Source of the DNA: Bifidobacterium vansinderenii | Lineage (GTDB): Bacteria > Actinomycetota > Actinomycetes > Actinomycetales > Bifidobacteriaceae | Direction: 5' to 3' | DNA: 35,116 nucleotides | Assembly: GCF_002234915.1 (NCBI RefSeq) | Contig: NZ_NEWD01000030.1 | Location: 1-35,116, forward strand | Shown: positions 17,838 to 26,481 of the stretch, piece by piece | How positions within the stretch are numbered: position 1 is the first letter of the stretch | Layout of the letters: each line of letters starts with the position of its first letter | The notes under the pieces: model-generated | Seen by the model: only the letters and a program-made list of their open reading frames with translations | Database searches by the model: none | Told to the model about the DNA's origin: nothing | Program-made: the position numbers and the translations under genes

Positions 17838-18031
17838 CAATCTTTGAGTTCTGTGCGGATTCCGGATGCCTGCGGACACCTATCCTCGAGTTCTGTGCGT
17901 GCAATAAGAGAAATCCGGAGTATGAAGGTTGGAATTTCAACGTCCATACTCGGACTTTCGCCGTTTTGACGCACAGAACTCGAGGATAGGTGGTTGCGAT
18001 CGCCCGGAATCCGCACAGAACTCGAAGATTG
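17838..18031. repeat. long nested inverted repeat element 2 (GAGTTSTG family)
   Basis: There are three nested stems. The outer arms are 28 bp with one mismatch (17838-17865 / 18004-18031). The middle arms are a perfect 24 bp (17877-17900 / 17969-17992). The centre pairs GAGTATG with CATACTC around TTGGAATTTCAA. The motif ATCYTYGAGTTCTGTGCG occurs in both outer and middle arms, that is twice on each side. The element fills much of the 450-base gap between nagA and the YhgE pair. The frames across it are spurious. Confidence 0.75.
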
Positions 18032-18076
18032 CTTTGAGACCTTGCCCCATTGGGCGGCACGACGAGGACTTCTGCC

Positions 18077-19447
18077 CTACTTCATGCGGCGACCGGCGCA
18101 CCAGACGGCATCGACCTGCCAGCTGGCCGGATCGAGCAGCAGGATGTCGGCGGCGTATCCGGCTGCAAGCAGGCCGATCGGGGCGCCGGTCACCGGGTTC
18201 GAGGTGTCGAAACCGAACGCCTTGGCCGGGGTGAGCGTGGCCGCCTCCACCGCGGAGACCGGGTCGATGCCGAGATCGAGCACGGCTCGGCTGACCGCGC
18301 GCTCCAGCACGAGCGTGGAACCGGCGATCGCACCGTTCGACACGAGCCGGGCGTGGCCGTGCTCCACGTTCACGTCGAGCGCGCCGAGCAGGTAATGCCC
18401 GTCGGGGCAGCCGGTGGCGGCCATCGCATCGGTGACGAACGCGGTGCGGTGGGGCGCGAAGCCGAACGACAGCGCGACCATCGGGTCCTGCACGTGGAAG
18501 CCGTCGTTGATCAGCTCAATCGTAACGCGTGGATCCTCCACGGCGGCGGGGATGGGGCCTGGCTTGCGGTGATGCAGGCCGTTCATCGCGTTGAACATGT
18601 GGGTCATGATCGTGGCGCCTGCATCGAATGCGCGCTTGGCGGTCTGGTAGTCGGCGGAGCAGTGTCCCACGGCCGGTCGGACCCCGGCCTCCACGAACTG
18701 GCGGATCGCGCCGATGCCATGCGGCAGCTCCGGGGCGATGGTGATCTGGCGCAGGCACCCATCGGCGGCTTCGAGGAGCTGATCCACGAGTTCGGGCACT
18801 GGGTCACGCAGGCATTCCGGGTCGTGGGCCCCCTTGCGCTCGAGTGCGAGGAACGGCCCTTCGAGGTGTGTGCCGAGGATGTCGGGCCGATCGGGCATGA
18901 GCGCGCGAACCGTGCGCAGATTCTCGCAGATCGTGTCGATCGGGTTGGTGATGAGGCTGAGCACCTGGCGCGTGGTGCCGTGCATCATGTGGCCGGCACG
19001 GGCCGCGGCAATGCCGTCCGGGCCGTCGTCGAATGAGGCGCCCCAGGCGCCATGCGCGTGGATGTCCACGTAGCCGGGGGTCATGATCGCGCCATGCGCG
19101 TCGATGATGGGCAGGCTGAGGCTGCCGGAGGGCTGGCCACCGGCCGCCGCTGCGGATGCTCCGGCCTCGGACGTCTCGGTCGCTTCGGTCTCCACCGCCG
19201 CCACCGCCCGTGCGAACGCGCCCGCCATGTCCTCAGTGCCGCCGACCTCCACGTCGATCTCCGCACCCTCGGCCGCGATCACGCCGTTTCGCACCACCAA
19301 CCAGTAGTGGTCCTGCACACCGCGCGCATCGACCTTGCGCGCGTTGCGGATCGCGAACGATCCGGCCGGCTGCGCGAATGCGTCATTGATGCGTTCGACC
19401 GCCTGCGTTCTGGATGAGTCCATGGTTTCGATAGTCTCAGATTCCAT
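18077..19447 (-). CDS. nagA: N-acetylglucosamine-6-phosphate deacetylase
   Basis: NagA removes acetate from GlcNAc-6-P in the cytoplasm to give GlcN-6-P for glycolysis or wall synthesis. Family motifs are in order: PGYVDIHAHGAWG (metal HxH, near residue 130), GTHLEGPFLA, VGHCSADYQ, MTHMFNAMNGLHHRKPG and FVTDAMAATG (catalytic Asp). The protein is 456 residues from the ATG at 19447, longer than the usual 380-400; part of the excess is an Ala/Glu/Thr/Ser-rich insertion just before the HxH motif. Starts at 19462 (GTG) and 19423 are possible. A TATAAT box lies about 100 bases upstream. nagB is not in the window; the divergent neighbour is a sugar-phosphate epimerase. Confidence 0.9.
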   Translation of the reverse strand: MESETIETMDSSRTQAVERINDAFAQPAGSFAIRNARKVDARGVQDHYWLVVRNGVIAAEGAEIDVEVGGTEDMAGAFARAVAAVETEATETSEAGASAAAAGGQPSGSLSLPIIDAHGAIMTPGYVDIHAHGAWGASFDDGPDGIAAARAGHMMHGTTRQVLSLITNPIDTICENLRTVRALMPDRPDILGTHLEGPFLALERKGAHDPECLRDPVPELVDQLLEAADGCLRQITIAPELPHGIGAIRQFVEAGVRPAVGHCSADYQTAKRAFDAGATIMTHMFNAMNGLHHRKPGPIPAAVEDPRVTIELINDGFHVQDPMVALSFGFAPHRTAFVTDAMAATGCPDGHYLLGALDVNVEHGHARLVSNGAIAGSTLVLERAVSRAVLDLGIDPVSAVEAATLTPAKAFGFDTSNPVTGAPIGLLAAGYAADILLLDPASWQVDAVWCAGRRMK

Positions 19448-19535
19448 AGCTTTCTGTGCCACCTTGCTTATGCCTGTATCTGTTTGTGTGCCTGTGCTCC
19501 GACAGATTCACGGCTACCCTGCCGAAATTTGTCTG

Positions 19536-19550
19536 ATGTCTGACATTATA
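19536..19550 (-). promoter_or_regulatory. nagA -10 box overlapping a small palindrome
   Basis: On the minus strand TATAAT (19545-19550) runs straight into the palindrome ATGTCAGACAT (19536-19546), followed by a second CAGACA. A regulator bound here would cover the transcription start, about 90 bases before the nagA start codon. The site does not match the known NagR/DasR consensus. Confidence 0.5.
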
Positions 19551-19687
19551 CGCGGAGCTCAACCTCCCTACATACAAGAACCCGATTCCCGCATTTCGCC
19601 GAGACAAGCCCCGCCAAACAGACCCCGACCCGCCAAGCCTGATTCACGATCACTCCGACACGGAAAATCCCCTCATACCCCCGCGGA

Positions 19688-19693
19688 TATACT
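19688..19693 (+). promoter_or_regulatory. -10 box placing the transcript start at the epimerase ATG
   Basis: TATACT lies six bases before the ATG at 19700 and there is no Shine-Dalgarno site. A start of transcription about seven bases after the -10 would fall on the ATG itself, so the mRNA is probably leaderless. Confidence 0.55.
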
Positions 19694-19699
19694 GACCCC

Positions 19700-20587
19700 A
19701 TGAACGATTGCTTTATCTCACGCGATTTCGTCAACGACGACTCCACTGCAACCATCACCGACTACGGCGCACACGTGCTGGAGTGGGCCCCCGCGGGCCA
19801 GTCCGGCGTGCTGTGGCACCCCAAGGCCGTGTATTTCTCCAAGGGAACCGCCATCCGCGGCGGCATCCCCGTCATCTTCCCCTGGTTCAACTCCGGATTC
19901 GCCGACGGTCACGTCGCCGCCAAGAAGCCCAAGCACGGCTTCGGTCGCATCTCGTTCTGGCATTACGACGAGGCGGCAAGCACCGACTCGTTCGCGCGCT
20001 ACACTCTCGATTCCACCGACGCCGACCCCGAATGGCTCGCCACGCTCAGCGGCTCCGCCGAGCACCCGGCCGCGTTCCACGCCGTATACGAGGTTCGCTG
20101 TGGCGCGGAATTCCAAGCTTCGCTGACCATCACGAACGACGGCAACGAACCGTTCACCTATGAATCGGCACTGCATACCTACCTCAGCATCGGCGACATC
20201 GAGCACGTACAGGTGGCTGGTCTGGAAGGCGCAAAGTTCCTCGACACCACGCTCGACGGCGACCCCGAATGCACACAGCCCGATGAGCCGATCACCTTCG
20301 ACGGCAGCATGGTCGACCGTATCTATTTCGCCGGCGGTGAGAGCGGCCACGACACGGTTCGCGTGATCGACGAGCGACTCGGCCGCACGATCGTGGTCAC
20401 CAAGAGCGGATCGAAGAACACCGTGGTCTGGAACCCCGGCGAAGCGGCCGGCAACGGGATCGGCGACATGGCGGCCGGCGAGTGGCACGGATTCGTCTGC
20501 GTGGAGGCGGCCAACTGCCGCGCCAACGCCACCACGCTCGCACCCGGCGAATCCGCTACGCTGAGCCAGACGCTCCGGGTGGAGTAG
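19700..20587 (+). CDS. D-hexose-6-phosphate mutarotase (aldose 1-epimerase family)
   Basis: This 295-residue cytoplasmic enzyme is of the glucose-6-phosphate 1-epimerase type (YeaD/YMR099C group), which interconverts the anomers of hexose 6-phosphates. The segments AIRGGIPVIFPWF near residue 52, KHGFGR near 75, the ALHTY catalytic-His strand near 155, and the C-terminal VVWNPGE...FVCVEAA are typical. Length is normal. It faces away from nagA across 250 bases and appears to be a leaderless single gene. Element 3 of the long inverted repeats lies between it and the convergent abfA. Confidence 0.9.
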   Translation: MNDCFISRDFVNDDSTATITDYGAHVLEWAPAGQSGVLWHPKAVYFSKGTAIRGGIPVIFPWFNSGFADGHVAAKKPKHGFGRISFWHYDEAASTDSFARYTLDSTDADPEWLATLSGSAEHPAAFHAVYEVRCGAEFQASLTITNDGNEPFTYESALHTYLSIGDIEHVQVAGLEGAKFLDTTLDGDPECTQPDEPITFDGSMVDRIYFAGGESGHDTVRVIDERLGRTIVVTKSGSKNTVVWNPGEAAGNGIGDMAAGEWHGFVCVEAANCRANATTLAPGESATLSQTLRVE

Positions 20588-20694
20588 CGGGAATCCGCAT
20601 CACCTACGCAGCAAGGCAGATCGGCGTTCAGGTTTTCGGGGTTGCACCGATGCGGTGTATCACGGCATCACGGGTACGTGGACGCCTCTCTTTG

Positions 20695-20894
20695 CCACCT
20701 ATCTTCAAGTTCTGAAGTATTTTGAGGCTTTTGCGGACATCAATCTCCAAGTTCTGAAGTACACGCAGCGTAAATCCGAAGTACGGATACTGCAATTCCA
20801 ACGCCCATACTCCGGGTTCCCGTCATGGGGACTTCAGAACTTGGAGATAGGTGTCTGCAAGGTTGTGAAATCACTTCAGGACTTAGAGATTGCC
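20695..20894. repeat. long nested inverted repeat element 3 (GAGTTSTG family)
   Basis: The layout is the same as element 2 but the sequence has diverged. Two copies of ATCTYCAAGTTCTGAAGT lie on the left (20701 and 20743) and two, inverted, on the right (20831-20848 and 20873-20890). The centre (CGAAGTACGGAT...CCATACTCCGG) also resembles that of element 2. Where element 2 has TGTGCG this copy has TGAAGT, on both arms. It sits between the convergent epimerase and abfA genes. Confidence 0.7.
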
Positions 20895-20966
20895 CCTCGC
20901 AGGCACTCAGCTCGCCCGCGAACCGGCCCGCGGGAATGATTCTTAATGTGGAACCGTTCGCGCGGC

Positions 20967-22679
20967 TCAGCGGGCGAGATGCAGCACGGTCCAGGAGACC
21001 GGCGGCAGGGTGACGTGGACGGATGCGCGATCATCGTCCGTCTCCACATGCGCGGTCGGATTCGACTGCAGGGTCACGTGGTTCTGATCGTCGATCGTGT
21101 TGCGGGCGTTAATGTCGTCGTCGTGCAGGGTGCGGGCATCAACGCTCACTCCGGCAACGGTTCCGGCCTTGTCCTCGCGCAGCCACGACTCGGGGATCGG
21201 GATCGTCAGATCGACCGACGAATCCAGCGAACGGTTCGTCACGAACACGGCGAGCGAGCCATCGGCACAGCGGACGGTCACCGAATCGATCATCGGCACG
21301 TCGCCGTATGCGGCTGTGGTCACGGTCGGACCATCCGTGCGGGATTCGAGCACGGTGCCACCCTTGGCGAGCGCGGCCACGGCGGCGAACGGGTGGAAGA
21401 TGGTCTGACGCCATGCCGGACCTCCCGGCTCGGTCATGATCGGCGCGATCACGTTGACCAGTTGGGCGAGCGAGGCCGCGTGCACACGATCGGCGTTCCT
21501 CAGCAGCGTGATGAGCAGGTCGCCCACCACCACGGCGTCGAGCGCACTGTACTGATCCTCAAGCAGGCGCGGTGCGACCGGCCAGTTGCCGATGCCTTCG
21601 GGCGTGCGGCTCGCTTCCTCGCCCGCGTACCACACGTTCCACTCGTCGAACGAGATCGCCACGTTGTGTGTGCTCTTGCGCTGCGCCTTGACCGCGTCGA
21701 TCACGGAGCCCACGTCCTTGATGAACCCGTCCATGTCCACGCCGGACGCGAGGAAGCTAGAGATGTCGCCGTTCACCGGCTTGTAGTAGGCGTGGCAGGA
21801 GACGAAGTCGACCAGATCGTAGGTGTGCTCAAGTACGGTCCGCTCCCATTCGCCGAATGTGGGCATGCCGTGCGAGCTCGAGCCGCACACCACGAGTTCC
21901 AGATCCGGGTCGATCTGCCGCATGCCGCGCGCCACGTCGGCTGCGAGCACGCCGTAGTCGTGCGCGGACTTGTGGCCGAGCTGCCACGGGCCGTCCATCT
22001 CGTTGCCGAGGCACCACATGCGGATGCTGAACGGCTTTTCGCGACCGTTCGCGCGGCGGGCGTCGGAGAGCGTGGTGCCGCCAGGGATGTTGGCGTATTC
22101 GAGCAAGTCGAGGGCCTCCTGGAGTCCGCGGGTGCCGAGGTTGATGGCTTCCATGAGTTCGGGGGCGGTTGGGGTTGGTGTGGCAGCGGAGGAAACGTCA
22201 GGAGCCTCGGTTGATTCGGCGGTAGTTGCGGAGGTGTCGTTGATCTCGGCGACGCCGGGCTCGCCGCCCTTCTCCCCTACCTTTTCCAGCCATTCGGCCA
22301 TCTCATGCAGACCGAATGCGTTGGTTTCGGTGGAATGCCAGGCCAGATCGAGTCGGCGCGGACGCTGGTCGCGCGGGCCCACACCGTCCTCCCAACGGTA
22401 GCCGGAGACGAAGTTGCCGCCGGGATAGCGTACGGCGGTCACGCCGAGTTCGCGCACCAAGTCGATGACGTCCTGGCGGAATCCGTGCTCGTCGGCCGTG
22501 GGATGGTCGGGTTCGCAGATGCCTGTGTATACGCAACGGCCCAAGTGTTCGACGAACGAGCCGAAAATGCGGCGATTGACGGGCGCGACGGCGAAGTATG
22601 GGTTGATGGTGATGGTGGCCGGGGCGGCTGGTTTGGCTGAGTGGGTGGAACTGGACGGGTTGGCTGACTGCTGTGTCAT
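20967..22679 (-). CDS. abfA: alpha-L-arabinofuranosidase, GH51
   Basis: This 570-residue intracellular glycosidase releases L-arabinose from arabino-oligosaccharides derived from arabinan or arabinoxylan. GH51 features are clear: an N-terminal SFVEHLGRCVYTGI, YPGGNFVSGYRWEDGVGP, the acid/base Glu227 in CLGNEMDGPWQ and the nucleophile Glu346 in FDEWNVWY, then the C-terminal beta domain. There is no signal peptide, as is usual for GH51. The ATG has GAGGA five bases upstream. An insertion of about 40 Ala/Thr/Ser/Glu/Pro residues (about 135-178) interrupts the conserved barrel after WLEKVG. Neighbouring genes do not include an arabinoside transporter. Confidence 0.93.
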   Translation of the reverse strand: MTQQSANPSSSTHSAKPAAPATITINPYFAVAPVNRRIFGSFVEHLGRCVYTGICEPDHPTADEHGFRQDVIDLVRELGVTAVRYPGGNFVSGYRWEDGVGPRDQRPRRLDLAWHSTETNAFGLHEMAEWLEKVGEKGGEPGVAEINDTSATTAESTEAPDVSSAATPTPTAPELMEAINLGTRGLQEALDLLEYANIPGGTTLSDARRANGREKPFSIRMWCLGNEMDGPWQLGHKSAHDYGVLAADVARGMRQIDPDLELVVCGSSSHGMPTFGEWERTVLEHTYDLVDFVSCHAYYKPVNGDISSFLASGVDMDGFIKDVGSVIDAVKAQRKSTHNVAISFDEWNVWYAGEEASRTPEGIGNWPVAPRLLEDQYSALDAVVVGDLLITLLRNADRVHAASLAQLVNVIAPIMTEPGGPAWRQTIFHPFAAVAALAKGGTVLESRTDGPTVTTAAYGDVPMIDSVTVRCADGSLAVFVTNRSLDSSVDLTIPIPESWLREDKAGTVAGVSVDARTLHDDDINARNTIDDQNHVTLQSNPTAHVETDDDRASVHVTLPPVSWTVLHLAR

Positions 22680-22863
22680 GGTTCCTCGATTCTCTCGTGC
22701 TCATGTGAGCGCGAACGTAGGATTAAGCCTACTCGCGGCGGGGCACAGATACTCGACATACATGCGGTTTTGGATAAAGGCACTCTGGACAGGCGGGCTT
22801 CATCGCACGGCCGACTGTTCTGGGCGGGAGGATCTGCTCATGTTCTCGTCGAGGTCGGTCCCA

Positions 22864-23124
22864 CATGACCTATCTGCCATTCGGTAGGTGGTTCAGACTC
22901 CCCGCAGGGGTCTATCCCCCGTTGAGTAGGTTCTTGCCAAAGTAGATCACCGGCCAAGGCCCCTCAGCAACACTGTTTTAAGAGAAATAAATGATAGTTT
23001 TCGCCAAGACTCTATGGATAATAACCGGTCGGGGGTGGGCCGCTACTTTGCGAAGGACCTACCGAACGAGGGTTAGGTCCGTGCAAGCCCCTCGAACAAC
23101 CTAGCGAACGGCAGATAGATCATG
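22864..23124. mobile_element. MITE-like element with ~80-bp imperfect terminal inverted repeats
   Basis: The left end (from 22864, CATGACCTATCTGCC) and the right end (to 23124) are inverted copies over about 80 bases. The best-kept blocks are CTATCTGCCRTTCG near the tips and GTAGGTTCTTGCCAAAGTAG (22926-22945), matched 17 of 20 at 23043-23062. The ~97-base centre is AT-rich and has no credible gene. The size and repeat layout fit a transposase-less element. A target-site duplication is not evident. Confidence 0.55.
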
Positions 23125-23251
23125 GCGACGCCGGTAAGGCCGCGAACCGGGCGGCAGGAAGCGGACGGATGCAAAGATGAGAATGAGGAAAGGAGACGGC
23201 CCGGGGCCTTGAACCGGAAGAACGGTGATTGCCCGAAGGCCGTCTGAGGAG

Positions 23252-24004
23252 CTACTGGCGAGGGGTGAGGCGGGAGCGGAGGAGGGCGAGGTCGTCCTCG
23301 AGACGCTGCATATGGCGGAGTTGCTGGCGGAGGAGGGCTTCCATAGTGTCGATGCGTCGGTTGAGAGCGGCCAGGTTCGCATCCCGGGCCGAAGAGGCGG
23401 CGGACTCGAGTCCCGGGGGCCGGCCGGTACCCTGCTTGGAGCCGGAGACCGCGCAATCTGCGGAGGAGGCGCCGGAGGGACGCGCGGCTTCCGTCGGGCG
23501 CGGCGCCCAATAGGCGGGGTCATCCGGCGTGAGAACCGGGGAGTCGAACGCATTGCAGCGCAGCGGATATCCATCCTCCACAGCGGCATCCTCAAACACG
23601 GCGTCAAAGGAAGGATCCTCGCTCGCGAACCACTCGGATGTTGAGACGGCATCACGCTCAGGAAGAACGGTCCGGATCGCAGTATCGTCGGCACACTCGG
23701 CAACGGATGTTGACTCATCAGTCTGGGACGCAGAGCCCTGTTCGCCGGCGTGCAGAGCTTCATACCTGACGGCACGACTGCGCCAGCGGGCCACGCAGCG
23801 TTCGATGCGTTTGCGTCCGATGATCGAGGGGCCAAGACCGGCGGCGCGGAAGATGCGCGTGGGCGAATCGCCCGCAGCGCAACGCTTGACCACGTAGTTC
23901 TTGAACGCATCGTTGTAGTAGATTCGACCGCTCATCACGGATTCGACGGCGGGCAGCGTTTCCAGATATGCCTTGGTCTCTGCGTCGAGTTCCTTGCCGG
24001 CCAT
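23252..24004 (-). CDS. HTH and coiled-coil protein of unknown function
   Basis: The protein has 250 residues from the ATG at 24004, which has GAGAGGAG about nine bases upstream; the longer frame to 24298 lacks support. Residues 25-75 (YYNDAFKNYVVKRCAAGDSP, then TRIFRAAGLGPSIIGRKRIE and RCVARWR) look like the helix-turn-helix found in small transposase-like or regulator-like proteins of gut Firmicutes and bifidobacteria. A long acidic, low-complexity middle follows. The last 45 residues form a clear coiled coil (LNRRIDTMEALLRQQLRHMQ). It stands between a MITE-like element and the pilin genes. It could be a regulator or a domesticated transposon protein. Confidence 0.6.
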   Translation of the reverse strand: MAGKELDAETKAYLETLPAVESVMSGRIYYNDAFKNYVVKRCAAGDSPTRIFRAAGLGPSIIGRKRIERCVARWRSRAVRYEALHAGEQGSASQTDESTSVAECADDTAIRTVLPERDAVSTSEWFASEDPSFDAVFEDAAVEDGYPLRCNAFDSPVLTPDDPAYWAPRPTEAARPSGASSADCAVSGSKQGTGRPPGLESAASSARDANLAALNRRIDTMEALLRQQLRHMQRLEDDLALLRSRLTPRQ

Positions 24005-24211
24005 GATTCCGACTCCTCTCAGTAGGGGGATTGATTCGGGGGTATTGGCCCCGTAGAACGAAAAATGGCCTGATCGCGGCCGCAAGTGCGGCGCAGTCAG
24101 ACCATGACCCTTCTGCTTCGAACGCTGCTCTCGAAGTGGGCGGGTGATGTTTGTTTTTTTGGGAGGCTGTGGGGAAGGACATGGGGACAAGGAGCGTCGC
24201 CAGATGTTCGA

Positions 24212-24606
24212 CCCCTCCCTCAGTCGCGCTTTGCGCGCCAGCTCCCTCCCTTGGAGGGAGCACACAGGGAAGGAAGCCCCGGACGGAAGTATCTTCACCA
24301 GTCACCTGATGAGGGGGGTTCTCCCTCCGAGGGAGGGAGATGTCACGGCGAGTGCCGTGACAGAGGGAGGGATTCGATTCCGACCAGCCCACATTGACCA
24401 ACCAGCCCGGACCGGCTCCCCTTGACCCCCACATCGTCCTTGCCGACCACCGGTCGCTGCGGACAATCATTCCTTGGCTTGGGTCGAGCGTCGGAATGAG
24501 TTCTGACGGAGAAGGGGAGGGAGATTGCGGGTGGATGGCATCGAAGCCCTCCCTCAGTCCGGCCCTGCGGCCGGACAGCTCCCTCCCCGGGAGGGAGCAC
24601 GAAGGA
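24212..24606. repeat. three REP-like elements downstream of the major pilin
   Basis: Copies lie at about 24212-24269, 24320-24371 (inverted) and 24546-24605. Each has a variable stem one (CGCGC-, CACGGC- or GTCCGGC-type) and a stem two of CTCCCTCC/GGAGGGAG. They fill much of the 700-base spacer 24005-24707, which has no credible gene. Confidence 0.65.
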
Positions 24607-24668
24607 GGAGGGCCTTCACGTGGAAGGAATCGGCGACGGGTGAAGGACGTCGATTCCCTCCTCGTGTT

Positions 24669-24695
24669 GTGACTCCCTCATGCCGAGGGAGTCAC
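24669..24695 (-). terminator. hairpin after the major pilin gene
   Basis: A perfect 11-bp stem (GTGACTCCCTC / GAGGGAGTCAC) with a 5-base loop lies 13 bases past the pilin stop. A T-run is absent, but position and strength fit a terminator. Confidence 0.65.
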
Positions 24696-24707
24696 GGAGT
24701 CGCGGGC

Positions 24708-26384
24708 TCAGGCGTTGAGCAGGCGACGGGTGCGGGTGGACTTGGCGTACACCGCGGCACCGGCGCCGGCGAGCAGAGCGCCCACAGCCACGAACAGCGC
24801 GATGCCAGCGGCACCGGTGACCGGCAGCTGGGTGAGGCTCTTCACGTTCTCCACGGTCACGGTCGAAGTGTTGCCGTCGGAGACAAGACCCAGCAGATCA
24901 CTAGTCACGGTATAGGCCGGATTCGCCTTTGCATCGTTACCGGTGCCGGAGATATTGGCGTCAATCTTGACATCGAAGGTCAGACCAACGCTGACATAGC
25001 CGTCAGGAGCCGCGATCTCCTTGATGGTGTAGGAACCGGCGTCCAGTCCCTTGAAGGAGACCAGACCATTCTTACCGGTAGTGAACACGCCATCAGCCTC
25101 GGTCTTGGCTCCGTCAGCGGTCGGCTCGCCGCCGAGCTCAACCCAACGAGCCGGAGTCTCGCCAGCAGCGGCAACGTAACCGAGCCACTTTCCAGAGGTC
25201 TTATCCTGAATGGCGAACTTGGCGCCCTGCAGCACAGCAACGGTCGTACGATCAACCTTCTTCAGGTTGTAGTCGAAGTTGAACACCTTGACCGGGGTAC
25301 CGGGGATTTCGTCCTTCTTCTCGTTGTCGGACGGATCGTTCGGGTACACGATGGACGGAGAGTTGGGCGCACCCTGATCGCCGATAGTGCCGGTCACCGT
25401 GGCCGAGTAGGTGATCGTCACCTTCGCGCCTACCAGATCGGTCTTGTCGAACAGGGACTTCTCATCGGCAGTACCATCGAAGCCCTGGGACTGAATGTAC
25501 GAGCTCAGGTCCACGGTGAAGGTCTTGCTGGCGGCATCAAATCCGGTGACCGTGTACTGGTCAGAGTTCAGAGTGGTCTCACCAACCTTGACGGTGAGGG
25601 TACCGGTCTTGTATGCCAGTGGAGCATTGTCCGCGAACTTATCCTTCACCTGGAAGGTGTAGCCCTGAACCTTGTAACCAACGTAGTTCGGGATCTTCGT
25701 GGTAATGGTGTAGGTGGCGTCCTTGCCGATGGCGACGGTCTGGTCATCGACAGCCTTGTCGACGGTGGCGGTCTGGTTCTTCACGTTGATCGTGCCGGCG
25801 GACACGACGGTGCCATCAGACAGCGTCCACGGGGTGCCGACGAGAATGGCCAGCGACTTGGAAGACTTGTCATTCACGGCGTTCTGATCGACAATCAGCC
25901 AGTAGCCGACTTCACCCAGATTGAACGTGGCGGTCGCGCCATTCATCTGCGGATCAACTGTCTTCTGGTCTGCAGCGGTGGACTGGGCAAGAGCATCGGC
26001 GAACTTGCGGGTCACACCAGTGGCGCCATAGAACGGGCTGGCGCCCGAGGTATCCAGCTTGTTGTTGCTGATGGCCCACTGGAGGTAGTCGGAACTCTCA
26101 GCCGGAACGTCATTGACACCAGCAGCTTCAAGAGCAGACTTCACCAGGGCATTCATGGCCGACGAGGCGACCAGCACCTGAGCACCGGTGGAGACATCGT
26201 ACTTGCCGATCTTCACGGCCTTATAAGTGTGGCCGTCGAACTGAACGGCGTTTTCGGCGTTCATGGTGATTGTCGTGTCGGTCGGCAGTACCTCGTCGGC
26301 CGAAGCGGTGGTGGCGCCGAGGGCCAGGCCGCTGAGCAGGGTGGCCGCGGCGGCTACTCCTGCGAAAAGCTTCCTCATCTTCAT
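24708..26384 (-). CDS. major pilin subunit, LPXTG-anchored (FimA-like)
   Basis: This 558-residue sortase substrate forms the shaft of a Gram-positive pilus. It has a signal peptide (1-28, cut near TASA/DE) and pilin-type Ig-like domains. The segment AGTINVKNQ near residue 200 could hold the pilin lysine. An isopeptide D2 region starts near KVFNFDYNLKKVD, the E-box is SYTIKEIAAPDGY, and LPVTG (520-524) is followed by a hydrophobic stretch and a basic tail. A canonical YPK pilin motif is not seen; IVYPND is the nearest. The ATG at 26384 has AGAGG seven bases upstream. It follows the tip pilin gene in the same direction. No sortase gene is downstream. Confidence 0.9.
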   Translation of the reverse strand: MKMRKLFAGVAAAATLLSGLALGATTASADEVLPTDTTITMNAENAVQFDGHTYKAVKIGKYDVSTGAQVLVASSAMNALVKSALEAAGVNDVPAESSDYLQWAISNNKLDTSGASPFYGATGVTRKFADALAQSTAADQKTVDPQMNGATATFNLGEVGYWLIVDQNAVNDKSSKSLAILVGTPWTLSDGTVVSAGTINVKNQTATVDKAVDDQTVAIGKDATYTITTKIPNYVGYKVQGYTFQVKDKFADNAPLAYKTGTLTVKVGETTLNSDQYTVTGFDAASKTFTVDLSSYIQSQGFDGTADEKSLFDKTDLVGAKVTITYSATVTGTIGDQGAPNSPSIVYPNDPSDNEKKDEIPGTPVKVFNFDYNLKKVDRTTVAVLQGAKFAIQDKTSGKWLGYVAAAGETPARWVELGGEPTADGAKTEADGVFTTGKNGLVSFKGLDAGSYTIKEIAAPDGYVSVGLTFDVKIDANISGTGNDAKANPAYTVTSDLLGLVSDGNTSTVTVENVKSLTQLPVTGAAGIALFVAVGALLAGAGAAVYAKSTRTRRLLNA

Positions 26385-26481
26385 GAGAAACCTCTCTTTC
26401 TTCCTTGTTGTTGTGGTTGTTCTGCAACCGCGGAGGCCGAGACCCCATTGGAGGCCTCCGCGATCCGCAAATCTTGAATCT

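Noticed and set aside
17838-18031. A retron msr-msd or a group II intron
   Set aside because: No reverse transcriptase gene lies in the window and the element shows only simple nested arms.
17735-18234. Several small frames on both strands across the nested repeat
   Set aside because: They are translations of an inverted repeat and mirror each other.
24004-24707. A CRISPR array or a sortase gene downstream of the pilin
   Set aside because: The repeats are few, unevenly spaced REP-like hairpins without unique spacers, and no frame has sortase motifs.
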